Position numbers and translations under genes: made by a program. The notes below the pieces were generated by a model, which ran no database searches, had not been told where the DNA came from, and worked only from the letters and a program-made list of their open reading frames with translations. A DNA stretch of 64,000 bases, from positions 54,120-118,119 of the forward strand of contig JANAVB010004169.1 of NCBI GenBank assembly GCA_029216955.1. The letters run 5' to 3'. Within the stretch, counting starts at the first letter, position 1, and each line of letters opens with the position of its first letter. Source of the DNA: Iris pallida. Taxonomy: Eukaryota > Streptophyta > Magnoliopsida > Asparagales > Iridaceae. This document shows, piece after piece, positions 12,246 to 24,521 of this stretch.

Positions 12246-12599
12246 TAAAATAAAAGTAGGGCATGAAATGATGATAACTCATGTTCCAAAAGATAGGTAT
12301 CACTCATATGTCTTGTCTCCTCCTATTCTCATAATCCTCACTATGGTCAAGCTGCCCCCATCAAATCAAGGTCTTAAGAAAATTCTATATAAAATTATAC
12401 AACATACAATTCTATTGAAAAGAACGTCCAAGATTACCAATCATGCGTGGTTATGGTCTCTACCTATCACGATATTACAGTCTCTATCAAGGGTTACTAC
12501 TAACTATACTATAGCATAATATTACTAATGCAATAATAAGATACTACAGCATCACACATATCAATGGATGGAAGAAAAGAAAAAGAAGCTCAAAACCTA

Positions 12600-13402
12600 C
12601 TAACCAAACTCCTGTAGCATCGGTCCCTCAACCGTCATTGCAAAAGTCCTAGACCGCTGGGGTGTCTCCCTCTGCTGGTGCTGGCATTTGCGGTGCCATA
12701 GGTGGCCTAGATGGACCTCGCTGACCTGATGCTCCACCGAAAGGAGGTACAACGGGATAATCTAGCATCTTGTGCCCAGCTGACCCACAGAACAAGCACA
12801 ATCCCTTTCTCTTCCTACAATCAATCTATACATGCCCCAACTTCTTACAGTATGAACATGTAGGCACCTTCTCAACTGGCCCTTGCTGAGCAGGAATCTA
12901 AAATATATGGCATAGACTGAAGGTTTGGACACTTCTGAGGCCCAGGGTGGATGCTGCTCATCTCCCTCTTGAGACTAGGCTCTCTTTTTCGAGAATGTAC
13001 CAGGTCCCACAACTCCTGGATCCTCTGACTCTGCTCTTTTAGGATCTTAGACTAAACTCTTCGATTTTCTATCACGTCCCAGAGGAGTCCAAATATCTGA
13101 GTCCCATCAGTGGACAAGCCTTCTGAGAATATGGTATGTGGTTTCACTCTAGGAGGCAGATGAGGAGGAGGAGGAAGACTCTCAGTCTTAGATGAAGCTG
13201 CAACTATCTTCTGAACATCAGGAGATGGAGTAGGACTCTCTGGTAAGGCTGCTACCACCTCCTCAAATGTAGGAGGTACAACTACCTCCTGGTCAGCGGG
13301 AGGGGTCACTACCTCATAAACAATATAAAGTGGATATACGACCTCAGTCATCTTTGAAACTATATCTACTCTCAAACAACGGACTCTAGTCATGGGTGCC
13401 AT
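12600..13402 (-). pseudogene. gag: Gypsy-type gag remnant with two zinc knuckles
   Basis: An ATG at 13402 (start MAPMTRV) opens a Pro- and Val-rich frame of 116 codons that stops at 13052. Further along the same strand two CCHC-type knuckles are visible: CSYCKKLGH with Cys codons at 12847-12858, followed by a stop inside the knuckle, and CLFCGSAGH at 12787-12798, in which the final Cys has become Tyr. Two knuckles a few residues apart are usual for Gag of plant gypsy lineages. Only about 350 bp separate the knuckles from the polypurine tract, so protease, RT, RNase H and integrase have been deleted. The assignment to gypsy rests on the knuckles and the polypurine segment. Confidence 0.7.
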
Positions 13403-14555
13403 ACTGGAAAGATAGATGGAAATAAGAAATCATCAAGGGTACAAGTCAAATTATCATTCAATACAACTATGAGAGATAATAATTATCTGAATAAAGCAGA
13501 AGTACTAGTTATAATGGGTTATTACATCTAATACTAATGATACACTATAATCCCAAGACATGAGTACACTTACTTACTAGAACACACTACTCAGGATAAT
13601 ATACTAACACTTCTAGGATTCATTCTATTGGTACTAGAAGGGTACTCGCTATGGGATGTCTATCCCACTAAGAACTACTCACAAACCCACAAGTTACAAT
13701 CCCAACAATCTATATTCTTATCCAATTTGACACACCTATCTGCAAGTCACCGATTACTGCACACCCAAAGAACCTCAAAAACTAAGGATGTTGAGCTCTA
13801 TAAGAACCGAACTAGAGAAACTAGAGGTATCTATATCCTGAGCTAATAAGGCGATGGAACAGAACTCAGTGATAATGGGGTTGAATGATAGAGAAGGTCT
13901 TATTAAGAACCAATTTAAATTACAATATGATAACCATACACGTCTACATGTAATCATATTATCCAGAATACTCGCCACGCCAGTAAGCATAGCTGTGATA
14001 AATGATAGAGTCCATAACTAAGGTATATACCTCTATAATCATGTTATCTAGAATTCTTATAACGCCAACCGGTATGGCTACGATAAACTCTAGATTCCAT
14101 AACTAAAATAAGTATACCCCAAATTAGGCTCTATGCCTTTGCCATGCCAGCTAGTATGGCTGCGATAAACTTTAGACTCCATAACTAAAGCATACATTAC
14201 CTTTCATACTGTCCTCATCGAATATGTCATCAGAATATACCTTATTTTAGTCCATAAAAATTCATCTCAATACAAAATTAAAGTCAACAATAAACACCAA
14301 GAATTAATTTCAATAATGAACAAGGAAGAGTAGACGAAAACAAATGGAAAAAGATTTTGAGATAGGGTTTATAATAAGATTCCCAGGGGTCATCCTAGGA
14401 ATCTCTCAAGGAATCCTATCTTTTGATTGATCTCTCATCCTAATATCCTTTTTCCTATATCCTATTGCAGGCTCGTAGTAATTCCACTAGCCATTGCACT
14501 ACCACGACATCGCTCTAATTGCGAAGCCAGACCCGCATGGGTCACTATAAAAACT
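13403..14555 (-). repeat. Noncoding 5' region of the gypsy remnant, with about 85-bp tandem repeats
   Basis: No gene is seen. Between about 13905 and 14210 three to four diverged units share GTATGGCTGCGATAAACT, then a TAGACTCCATAACTAA-like core and a TATGCC-like end. No primer-binding site was found. The region is probably 5' UTR of the neighbouring gag remnant. Confidence 0.5.
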
Positions 14556-15964
14556 TGTCACGACCTGTACCTGGAATAAGGGCACGAGCACGTGGTACGT
14601 TATTGTAAGCCCACTTCCCCACTTATTTTATATTAGTTGATTATAATTAACTTTTATGGTCATTAGAATTTGTACCTAAGCTCATAAGAGAGATATGATC
14701 ATATTATGGTCATTTGGCTCTTATATGGTTTATATCAGCATTGTTTAATTATTTTATAGCTTATCATAATTTTTTAGAGACTTTTAGATATTTATTTATT
14801 AAGGTTTAATATTTTTAATGACTTTCAAGATTTTACAATAGGTTTATTTGAGACTATTTTGAGACCCAGTAATATATGTAGGCTCTAGTAGGTTATAAAT
14901 ATTTTCTATAATTTTATAAAATTTTCTACAATTTTTAGATATTTATTTTATTAAGTTTCATATATTTTAAAGGCTTCCAATATTTATTATGAGGCCATTT
15001 AAGACTAATATGAGGTAAATTATTTTTATTTTATTAAGTTTCATATATTCTAGATCGATAATTCCCTCATCCTCGACTTGTGACTACGGTTTGTGCAAGG
15101 ATTCAGGAAAGTGCACTTTTTGATTGCTTTCGATTCATAGTAGTTTTCCATTTCATGTTTATACATATGCTCTCTTGCTTGATGACACGTTGTCACACGG
15201 ATTAGTACCATAGATTTGTTTATACTTCGTGACTGTCTTTTACATGATTACCATGCTTGCGACTGGATTCCACGAGTACTAGCTGGGCAGAGAAATATCT
15301 TAGTAGACATGTGGACTACCCAGAAATATCTCCAAAATGTCTATTCTTGTCAGATAGCAGTCGCACAATTCACGTACGGGGTGCCGAATTTACCCCTTAG
15401 CCGTTCACATATCGAGCAAGATATTTTAAAACACAAAGATAGTGGTCTTTTACTTGTTTTCCTTGTTTTCTTCACCACTTGCCATGACATCCTTGTTACA
15501 TGTTTCTCCAGTTGGTACATCTTGCTGTGGAGTTACCTACTTGCTTTCTAGACATGCTATGACATCAGTTACTTTCTAGTTTCATTTCATATATGTTATT
15601 TTCATGTCTTGTGAATTCTCTTATGTTCTCGCATTGCCATCGGTTTGTGTGCTTGTTCCATTCCTGACTGAAAACAACAATTTTCAGGTTAGCCGTGGCT
15701 TCCCTTAGCATTGGGAGATACGGGTGTACTTGCAGACAGAAACCTAGAAATTAGATAGATGTGGTTTCATTTTTATTAATTGTAGAACCTTGTACTTTCT
15801 TTAAATATAAATGTTGTAATAAATTTAGAAATGTGAATGAGCAATAAATGTTATGTTCATGTGATATTGAGCATATTGCCGTGAGGGCGTTCTACCGCCG
15901 ACTCTGCGGCATAGCCTGGCTTGGACACGCACTTGTATCCGAAAAGTGGGTGTAGATCATGACA
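14556..15964 (+). repeat. LTR-like unit, plus strand, 1.4 kb
   Basis: It starts TGTCACGACCTGTACCTGG and ends GGTGTAGATCATGACA, so the ends are TG...CA with imperfect inverted repeats. The last 30 bases (CTTGTATCCGAAAAGTGGGT...) resemble the end of the LTR at 36282 (CTTGCATCCCGAAATACGGG...). The flanks are AAACT and GTTAC, so no target duplication is visible. It is either an old solo LTR or one side of a rearrangement. Confidence 0.6.
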
Positions 15965-16107
15965 GTTACATCCACTCTACGCTACAACATCGGCGATAGA
16001 ACGTTATCTAGGTCAACAGTAATAACTAACACAACTCATGAATATATATTACAACCTGTCAATAATATCTCATTTCCAAAAGAAGGATAATATAATGATA
16101 ATATTCA
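15965..16107 (-). repeat. Short flank resembling the end of another LTR in reverse
   Basis: Read on the minus strand, the stretch ends with CGTTCTATCGCCGATGTTG and then GGATGTAACTGTCA. That resembles the LTR end just to its left (GCGTTCTACCGCCGACTCTG), but in the opposite direction. It continues at 41784 once the gypsy array is removed. Confidence 0.4.
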
Positions 16108-16112
16108 TATTC

Positions 16113-18935
16113 TGTAAACCCCCTAATTTTTACTACAATTTTTTAGTAAATATGGTATTGATTTTTGTACTTCGTATTTGTACGTCACGTACGAGTTTGC
16201 GTTTCATAAATTTCTCGTCATGTGCGAATAAGTGCGAAGTACATATTTTTATAAAACGTTTTAATTATATAGATGTAAAAAAATATTTTAAATAATATAC
16301 GATAAATATTTTATATTGCTTGAAGTTGTAAATGCGTCGCGCCGAGGATTGCCAAACTTTATTTTTATTTAAAAAAGGCCATTTATTTTATGGTACTAGT
16401 ATAACTAGTAATTTTGAAAAACTGTGTTTTATGTAAGTATTATTTTTGCATGCGAGTGTATATATATTTGTATTTTTGAAATTAATTATTATCATTAATA
16501 TAATTATTTCAAAAAATGTATATTACATATGGGTTGATTTAATATGTAATTAATTATGGTGATTTAAGTTGGAAAAAAATATTAAGTTATTTAAATACAG
16601 ATTAAATTAGAGGTAGAATCTATCTATATTAGATTATATTTGATTGAGTTACTTTTAAATCAATTTGAATTAAATAGTGAAAAATCTAAGCGAAATAAAA
16701 ACTCTTCTTAGTCCTTATCTAGATAAGACTTTTGTAAACCCCTAGATTTTTCAAAATAAATATTTGTAGAATTTTTAAATAACTATTTATTGATTTTTTT
16801 ATAAAATTTGTATTATTTTACATATATTTAGTATAGTGCTCATTAGTGAATTTAGTATAAAAATATATAAAGCTATTTTTCTAGTACATTAAGGATCTAA
16901 ACTATATTATACAATTTTTCTCAAAATTTTAGGATTTATTTCATAACTTTTATTACTTTTTACATGTTACTTATATTGTACACTATTTACATAATATAGA
17001 ATAAATGTCAATTTAATATTAAATATTTCAGCTTGTATAAATGAGATTAGATGAAGGTTGTTTAAATAAATATTAACTCTATTTATTATCTATAGTAATT
17101 TTAAATAATGTTATAGAAAATTTAGATAAATATGAACTATATTTTAAGTTAATCATAATCCTAAGTCTAATAGGGAAGCATCCCTATCTATATTATATCA
17201 TAACAAAGTAACTCCAATCAATTTAAATCAAATCCTATCTAATTTAGGAGGCAAATCTAAAATAAGTACCTATATATACCCAATACATTCCCTTCTTATC
17301 AACCATAATTTGAAAAAAAAAAATTAGTCCAATAGGAACTCAAAAATTCGTCATCAGAATTCAGCTCCGCTTTTTAGTAGGAAGAGCAACTTGGAACGAT
17401 GATATCTCCTAGCTCTGAACTCCGTTTTGCCTCCAGTTTTATTTAAAAGAAGCGTATCGAGGTAAGCTTTCCAGAAATATATTTTAATAGACAAAATTTG
17501 TTATGAATATTTTTGCATAACTGTTTGAGTATCTAGTGTCCCAAACATAAACGTGTTTCAGTATTTTTGCGATTTCGGGAGATTCCGGAAACGAAAATGC
17601 GATCCGTTTAGTTTTTCGGAAAGCTTAGAAGAAAACCTATGCCATATCCTAACTTCAAAATATATTTAATAGGTGCAGTATTAATTATAATTAGATAATA
17701 GACTATTTTCAGCATCCGAAGTTGTTCCTACACCTTCTCCTTTGTGCGTTGTTTTTGATTCGTCGCCAGGACATCATCTTATCTCACTCCGAACATCAGG
17801 CAAGATATCTTGCCATAATTTACTATTTATAGTAGTCGACATTTTATTTATTGCATATCACTGTGTATTTATTTCTAGTTCTTTTAGTTGTACCATTATT
17901 ATAGTTCCTGATCTAGTGCCTGCTCAGTAATATTAGCTGTACTTTGTTATTATCCTTTGATTGTATATGGACTTAGAGTTAAGAGACTACCATTTGTAAT
18001 GTATTGTATATACCTTGATACAGTTGTACCACGAGTATGTGTGAGATGAGTAGCATGTAGAGGTCCTTGCGTGTTGGCTGATCACCCGTGCGTATGCGTT
18101 AGGGCTAACTGTGAATAGAGGCATGTTAGAAGACTTAGCAGTTAGTAAAGGTATATGGTCGTGGATGCGACTTTAATAAGTGCATTGGGTGGAGAGAACA
18201 CTACCTAACGTGTGGACTTCTTTGCACTTCCCTGATTACTTGTGCGCTCCTCCGGAGACGCAGGCTCCAGGTGCCCTCTGACGTTTTCCAGAGCGTTTTG
18301 GATGCACCCCCATGCACATGATGCCCTCAGACGATCTTCGGACGTTACGGACATAGGCCCCTGGTGCCCTATATGGAGACTAGGCTAATCCCATTTATAG
18401 CCATGGCTCATGTGTCGAATAGATTGTTTCTCAACTGCATGTTCACTTTAGTATGGTTAGGTTACCTTATTAATGTCATGTCATTTACTTTTATTTGTGA
18501 CATATTTTATATTTTGTATTTATATGGCATGTTGTTTATTGTATCTTGTTACGTCCCTCTGAGGACTTGGTGAATTCTCTAGGTGTGCGTTTGTGATTTT
18601 CGCAGGTACACTCTCCATGGCCATGTTTTCCTCTCTTCTTCCGAGGGATTGCACTTAGACCGCCTTCGCATCGTTCGACAAAATTCCTTTATCGTGTATT
18701 TCTCTCTTTCTAGTTGGTAGTAGATCTGTCTCTGCCCAACAACTTGTAAATAATAATTCATGAGTTTATTATAAATTCTTTCTCCTTGATTTGTGGATGA
18801 GATTAGTATCATGGATTACTGTATTTTACAGCTTATGTATACATACGATGGTTCCATATAATGGAGTTACTTCGTATATATGCAGCTGGAATGTCAACGT
18901 ACTTAGTCCTAAGTATTTTGGGACTGGGTGTTACA
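16113..18935 (+). repeat. LTR 1 of the gypsy array
   Basis: The LTR is 2823 bp and runs from TGTAAACCCC to GGGACTGGGTGTTACA. A TATATATA box lies at 17271-17278, followed by a leader with few ATGs. It aligns along its whole length with the other two LTRs of the array, with small indels and scattered substitutions. Confidence 0.92.
17271..17278 (+). promoter_or_regulatory. TATA box of the gypsy LTR
   Basis: TATATATA in the context AAGTACCTATATATACCC is conserved at 20874-20881 (LTR 2) and 40110-40117 (LTR 3). It fixes the plus orientation of the array. Confidence 0.6.
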
Positions 18936-19704
18936 CATTTTTGTGGTGGCCCATGCAGGTCAAGTTTATCACTTCGGTTACGTTATTGTACCGATGTGAG
19001 CCTGCAGATAGGATTAGAGTCTAGGATCTCATCCATATACTTGACATTCTTTTTTGACCCCAAACTTTGAACTCTCATTTGCCTCCCTTGATTGCATCTT
19101 GTTTGACCCCTTTCTACTGTGAATCTTTACTTTCTCGTGTTTAATGTCGGTTAGGAAGACGACTACACTAGTATATACTCATAGGTCAAACACGTGACTA
19201 GAAGAATTACATTCACAATTAGTATACATTGAAGTCTTATTTAAGATATAGAGGCATTTATTTCTCTAAAAGTATGATCTTAAGGATTAGTTAATTCTAA
19301 GTTGGGTAGTAGCAATATTACCAACTTTGAGGACAGAGAGAATTTTATCTTAAGACTACTAGGAGTATTCACCAAAGGATTGATAGAAGATTGAGTAAAA
19401 TCTTTGATTTTGAAGATTTAGAAAATATTTATGATTTTCGGATTATCGCTATTCATATCTTTTGAGGATATAAATTGATTTGAGGAAAATTTTAAATTTC
19501 AAACTGTGTCATACGATCTATGATTGATAAATTTATTTAGATTTTGAATTTAATATTTCAATTGTGAGAAAAAAATCTTCAAATTTTGTCGCATAATTCA
19601 TGATTGATAAGATTATCTAAATCTTGAGTTTAAAGTTTGGATTTATAATATTACGATTTTGTGGAAAATTTATTAAGAGATATGATAAAGCTTATTTTGA
19701 GATA
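18936..19704 (+). repeat. First internal segment of the gypsy array, cut short
   Basis: This is the region just after LTR 1, beginning TTTTTGTGGTGGCCCATGC a few bases inside; the TGGTGGCCCATGC part is the likely primer-binding region, tRNA not assigned. It matches the region after LTR 2 up to 'GCTTATTTTGAGA' and then jumps directly to LTR 2, so about 2 kb of internal sequence and the polypurine tract are missing. No coding sequence is seen. Confidence 0.8.
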
Positions 19705-21112
19705 TGATAAACCCCCTAAATTTCTACTACGATTTTTTTAATAAATATGGTATTGATTTTTGTACTTCGTATTTGTACGTCGCGTATGAGTTTGCGTTTC
19801 GTAAATTTCTCGTCAAGTGGAATAAGTGCGAAGTATATATTTTTATAAAACGTTTTAATTATATAGATGTGAAAAAATATTTCAAAATAATAGACGATAA
19901 ATATTTTATATTGCTTGAAGTTGTAAATGTATCGCGCCGAAGATTCCCAAACTTTATTTTTATTTAAAAAAAGCCATTTTATTGTATGGTACTAGTATAA
20001 CTAGTAATTTAGAAAAAACCTATTTTTTATTAAGTATTATTTTTGCATGCGAGTGTATATATATTTGTATTTTTAAAATTAATTATTATTATTAAGATAA
20101 TTATTTCAAAAAAGGTATATTAAATATGGGTTTATTTAATATGTAATTAATTATGGTGATTTAAGTTAGAAAAAAATTATTAAGTTATTTAAATACATTT
20201 TAAATTAGAGGTAGAATCTATCTACATTGGATTATATTTGATTGAGTTACTTTTAAATCAATTTGAATTAAATAGTGGAAAATCTAAGGGGAATTAAAAC
20301 TCTTCTTAGTCCTTATCTAGATAATACTTTTGTAAACCCCAAATTTTTTAAAATAAATATTTGTAAATTTTTTAAATTTTTAAATAACTATTTATTGACT
20401 TATTATATAATTTGTATTATTTTACATATATTTAGTATAGTGCTCATTAGTGAATTTAGTATAAAAATATATAAAGCTATTTTTCAAGTACATTAAGGAT
20501 CTAAACTTTATTATATAATTTTTCTCAAAATTTTAGGATTTATTTCATAACTTTTATTACTTTTTACATGTTACTTATATTGTACACTATTTACATAATA
20601 TAGAATAAATTTTAATTTAGTATTAAATATTTCAGCTTGTATAAATGAGATTAGATGAAGGTTGTTTAAGCAAATATTAACTCTATTTATTATCTATAGT
20701 AATTTTAAATAATGTTATAGATAATTTAGATAAATATGAACTATATTTTATGTTAATCATAATCCTAAGTCTAATAGGAAAGCATCCCTATCTATATTAT
20801 ATCATAACAAAGTAACTCCTATCAATTTAAATCAAATCCTATCTAATTAGGAGGTAAATCTGAAATAAGTACCTATATATACCCAATACATTCCCTTCCT
20901 ATCAACCATAATTCGAAATTATTTTTTAGTCCAATAGGAACTCAAAAATTCGTCATCAGAATTCAGCCCCGCTTTTTAGTAGCAAGAGCAACTTGGAACG
21001 ACGATATCTCCTAGCTCCGAACTCCGTTTCGCCTCCATTTTTTTTAAAGAAGCGTATCGAGTTAAGCTTTCTATAAACATATTTTAATAGACATAATTCG
21101 TTATGTAGATTT

Positions 21113-22150
21113 TGTTGGAACGAAGTTGTAAAGCAGAATACTCTAGAGGGGGGTGAATAGAGTAGGCAGCGGAATATTTCTAATTAAAACTCGTTAGCAG
21201 TTAGATCACAGAAATAATAATATTCACAAAGTAATAACTGTAAAGAAAAGAGTGATCAGAAGGCAAACACAAACATAGAGATTTATACTGGTTTTCCTCT
21301 TGTGAGGACTAGTCCTGTCGGAAGAACTCTAGCTTCTAGTTGAATCCACTATTGGAAAATCCCGCTTACGAAGTCCTTGCAACTTCTACAGACGTGAGCT
21401 TTGATACGAAGAACTCGACTAACTTCAGTTTTGAAGAGTCTTTCTTCAATCAAGCCTCTGATTACAATTTCTCTAAAATCTTCTAGACCGCACCGTACCG
21501 GCAAATTGACTAGAGAATTGTAACTAGCTTAGAATTTAAAAATGGAAGCTTTTTGAAAACTCTTTGAAAGAAACGCAAGCTTTAGAAGAGAGAAGATGAA
21601 AGTGAATGAGTGATTTTAAATGATCAGAATTCCTCTCTATTTATAGTTTTTCCAAAGACAGAACTCTGGCAAAATTCGGGCAGAATTCAGACAGAACTCT
21701 TTGTAACAAACCGCAACTGAAGGGAGACCACGTTCAAAATCCAACGTTCACATAACGTTTACCTTGGCCGAACTCTGGCCGAGTTCTATCAGGTTTGGTC
21801 AGGTTAATTTTTATGAAAATTGTTTTTGGCTTTTTGAAATCCTTCAGAAGCTTTTTGTAAATAGAAGATGTTTTTCAAAAATATAGGTCATTTTAAAAAC
21901 GATAGGTCAGTTTTGAAAAATAATTTCGGATAGCCTATTTGCCAGTACGACTTGGTGTACAATATATTTATAGACTCAATAAAAATGAAAATTATATTGC
22001 ATAAGGAAATACAGTCTTGAGTGGCAAACATAGCTTCGGTCTTGAGCAGTGTCTAAAACGTCTTGAGTAAACATCTGAATTGTTCCGTATAGCGAGACAG
22101 TGTTTGATCATTTATTAAAATTAGGTTTGACCATGACCAATGGGCCAAAA
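21113..22150 (-). repeat. 3' LTR of copy II
   Basis: The LTR is 1038 bp. The outer end on the plus strand reads TGTTGGAACGAAG; the inner end reads GGGCCAAAA, where other copies have GGGCCAACA. A TATA box and GAACTCTGGC-like motifs are present as in the 5' LTR. It differs from its partner by several small indels, so the insertion is not very recent. Confidence 0.93.
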
Positions 22151-22335
22151 ATCTCCTCCATTTTGATAATTGACAAACCTTGACCGATATAACATCTTTG
22201 GTCTTTATCAACTCAAAATTGTACCGAAATATATAATAAAAAATAGTTCATAGCCTGTATCCATGAAAATGTTAGATCTTATTTCTCCCCCGTTGTCACT
22301 TAGCAAAATAATTGCAAAAGAGAAAGCTCCCCTGT
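22151..22335 (-). promoter_or_regulatory. Polypurine tracts before the 3' LTR, copy II
   Basis: Next to the LTR the minus strand reads CAAAATGGAGGAGAT. Further GGGGGAG-type tracts follow near 22285-22292 (ACGGGGGAGAAAT) and near 22329-22334 (AGGGGAGC). Repeated polypurine tracts are a described Sirevirus hallmark; copy III has the same three. Confidence 0.8.
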
Positions 22336-22661
22336 AATATATGCATAAGTAACAATCAGTGAAGAAACACAAAAATATGGATATATAGAAACATTTATCA
22401 CAGGCATGGTAGAAATGTCACAGACAAAAAAAAATAATAAGCAGAGAATATTTCACAGGCAGTGTAAATGGAAGCATACAAAGATAATGCTATAATAAAA
22501 GCTGAACTGAATAAAAAGCTAAAATGAAGCATATAACATGTCCATCAAAAAATCATAAATCATAACCACATAACAAATAAGAGTACTGATACTATCTTGG
22601 AATGTCAGAGCATTTTTAAGTAAACAAAAGACAAAATCATCAGTCTCAAAAGTATGACAAA

Positions 22662-23899
22662 TCAAAAATCATCCTCATCTGCAGTGCCATCATGTCTACC
22701 ATGTCCGGATGGACCATCTCCAGAGGTGTATGGAGTAGCATCAGAAGTACGATACCAATCGTAAGCATTCCTTGGCTGTAACAGAGAGTGGACCGCCTCA
22801 TCATCAATGCGGTAACCAGATACAGAAGGGTCTCTAGGAAGAGAGCTAGCAGAATGACCCGTCGGAGCAAATCTGAGATCGACAAATGAGTTGGCAATAG
22901 CCTGGAACCGAGTCACATCACGGAACTCATGTTCCTTTGAAGTGTCAACAAAGAACGTCTGCAGATTCGATAGGTGCTGATGAATACCCTCAAAAGTCAT
23001 AGGATAAGACTGAGGAGGAACATGTGCAGTAGGAGCAGGTGCAGGGGTGGAGGAGCAGTAGCAATGCTGCGATGAGAGAGCTTGAAGAACTTGGGCTCAG
23101 GGTCCAGAGCACAAGTCGATAAGTCTATGTCAAAATGCTGAAAGATGCGTGGGATAAGCATCACATAAGAGAGGTTACGGTATCTTCCGCGATATCTACC
23201 CATCATCTGAATGATATTCTTAGGGGCAGAAAAAGGAATCCTCTTAAGAATGTGATATAGGGTAGAAAGTTCTAGTACAGTGACATCATCTTTTGAAGTG
23301 GATTTGGAAAGTAGAGTAGAATAGATGATGCGATGTAACTCATAGTTAAACAAGTTTAAGTTATTGGCCTTGAACTTTCCAGGAGGAGCACGTGCGGGCA
23401 CACAAAGCTCATTCTTGAAACTAACAAGAGTCGTGCCCTCGAGAAAATCGAAGTCGGTGATGTCATTGAGCGTGGCACCTTCGTTTGGAATACCAAGGAT
23501 TTCTGCTAGCAATGCATCATCGAACTCGATATCTATCCCGCCAACACGAGTCCTTACGGTAAAAGTGTCTAACACGAAGTTACAATAGAACAATCTAAGG
23601 GCATTAGTCGCTATAGGGAATTGTAGGGTAACAAGATGGTATAATCCTAATACCTCAAAGTAGGGACGGTGTTCAGAAAATGCAGTCCATTTAATCGGAG
23701 AGCCGGTGCATATAGTACACATAGCAAAATCGGCATACCAAAGCAATGCTTGGTCATGAGTTTTAAAGTAAAACTCATCCGATACACCGTCATCCGATTG
23801 GACCGAGGAAAAGAGGGAATCCGTGTTCGGATCATAAGACGATGCCTCTTCACTGGCATGGGTCTTCTTCCTCTTGAAAGGATTGAATCCCTCAGGCAT
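22662..23899 (-). pseudogene. Additional ORF downstream of pol, copy II (one frameshift)
   Basis: An ATG at 23899 (MPEGFNPFKRKKTHASEE) opens a 300-codon frame. A shift of frame near 23000-23040 carries the reading to a stop at 22662-22664, for about 410 codons in all. Features in order: a basic cluster KRKK near residue 10 (possible nuclear signal), a region with the pattern ALRLFYCNF...GGIDIEFDDALLAEILGIPNEG (about residues 100-150), a segment SYVMLIPRIFQHFDIDL (about 255), a Pro/Ala-rich linker, and an acidic tail ending DEDDF. The middle patterns resemble the 'putative plant transposon protein' domain found in extra ORFs of plant retrotransposons, as I recall it; I have not searched. No signal peptide, membrane segment or Env-like character is seen. 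Position and strand match copy III. Confidence 0.75.
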
Positions 23900-23959
23900 T
23901 CTTTCTCAAAACTAAGAAACCCTAAAAATTTGAAAGTGGAGGAGAGAAGAAATTATACC

Positions 23960-24235
23960 TTCCGAGAATCAAGTATGTTGTAGAGGACGCAATTCTCCGC
24001 ACGAATCCAAATTTTGGATAAAAATCTCTACGTAGATTGGAAAAAAATGGGTGGAGAATTGCTAGGGTTTGGGGTGTTCTTTGGCTGCTGCTGTGATGAT
24101 GATAGATTAGTTTGAAAGTGATAAAGAGGAGAAAGCCTCGGCTTCTGGTTTAAAACGCATACAACACCAACATAACTCTGGCCGAATTCGGACCGAACTT
24201 GGGCCGAATTCGCCTAGGGTTCTCCTGTTAATTTT
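23960..24235 (-). promoter_or_regulatory. Promoter-like segment and leader upstream of the additional ORF, copy II
   Basis: At 24174-24222 the GAACTC/GAATTC-GGCC motif of the LTR U3 is repeated about four times. Downstream on the minus strand come a TTTTAAA-type A/T element, a pyrimidine-rich leader with CTCCTCTTTATC, a CAAACCCTAGC segment and the ATG at 23899. The leader is conserved in copy III, which has a better TATA box. The remainder of the spacer up to the pol stop (24240-24520) is A/T-rich and I see nothing else in it. Confidence 0.5.
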
Positions 24236-24521
24236 TTTTGTGGGCCATATCCTTTTCATCAACTCATTACAAATATTTAATTCAAAGTTTAGTAATTTTA
24301 AATTTCAAAAATATAATTAATATTATTTTATAAATTAATATTCTTTACTTAGCATCTGTTTCAGATTAGGTGTAGGAGTACTGTCTCAGCTAACGGAGGT
24401 TTACCGGGAAACTCTTAAGTACCGCTTCGCTTCGACCGTAGTCATGGTGACAGACAGACTCTTTTTAGGCTTGTCTCGGAAACAATTATTGAGTATTGAA
24501 TAAATTAATTAATAAACAAAA

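Noticed and set aside
13628..13990. Overlapping plus and minus frames of about 70 codons
   Set aside because: They fall in the tandem-repeat-containing untranslated region of the gypsy remnant, with no motif and no start context.
16038..20496. Short Tyr/Phe/Ile-rich frames repeated at 16038, 19704 and 38986
   Set aside because: They repeat because they lie in the three copies of the gypsy LTR start. They are A/T-rich chance frames upstream of the LTR TATA box.
22662..23899. Envelope gene after pol, as reported for some Sireviruses
   Set aside because: No signal peptide, no hydrophobic membrane segment and no glycosylation-rich domain can be seen; the tail is acidic and soluble-looking.
23912..23958. 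Possible GT-AG intron in the leader of the additional ORF (copy II)
   Set aside because: The candidate would be only 47 nt, below the usual minimum for plant introns. No branch-point signal stands out.
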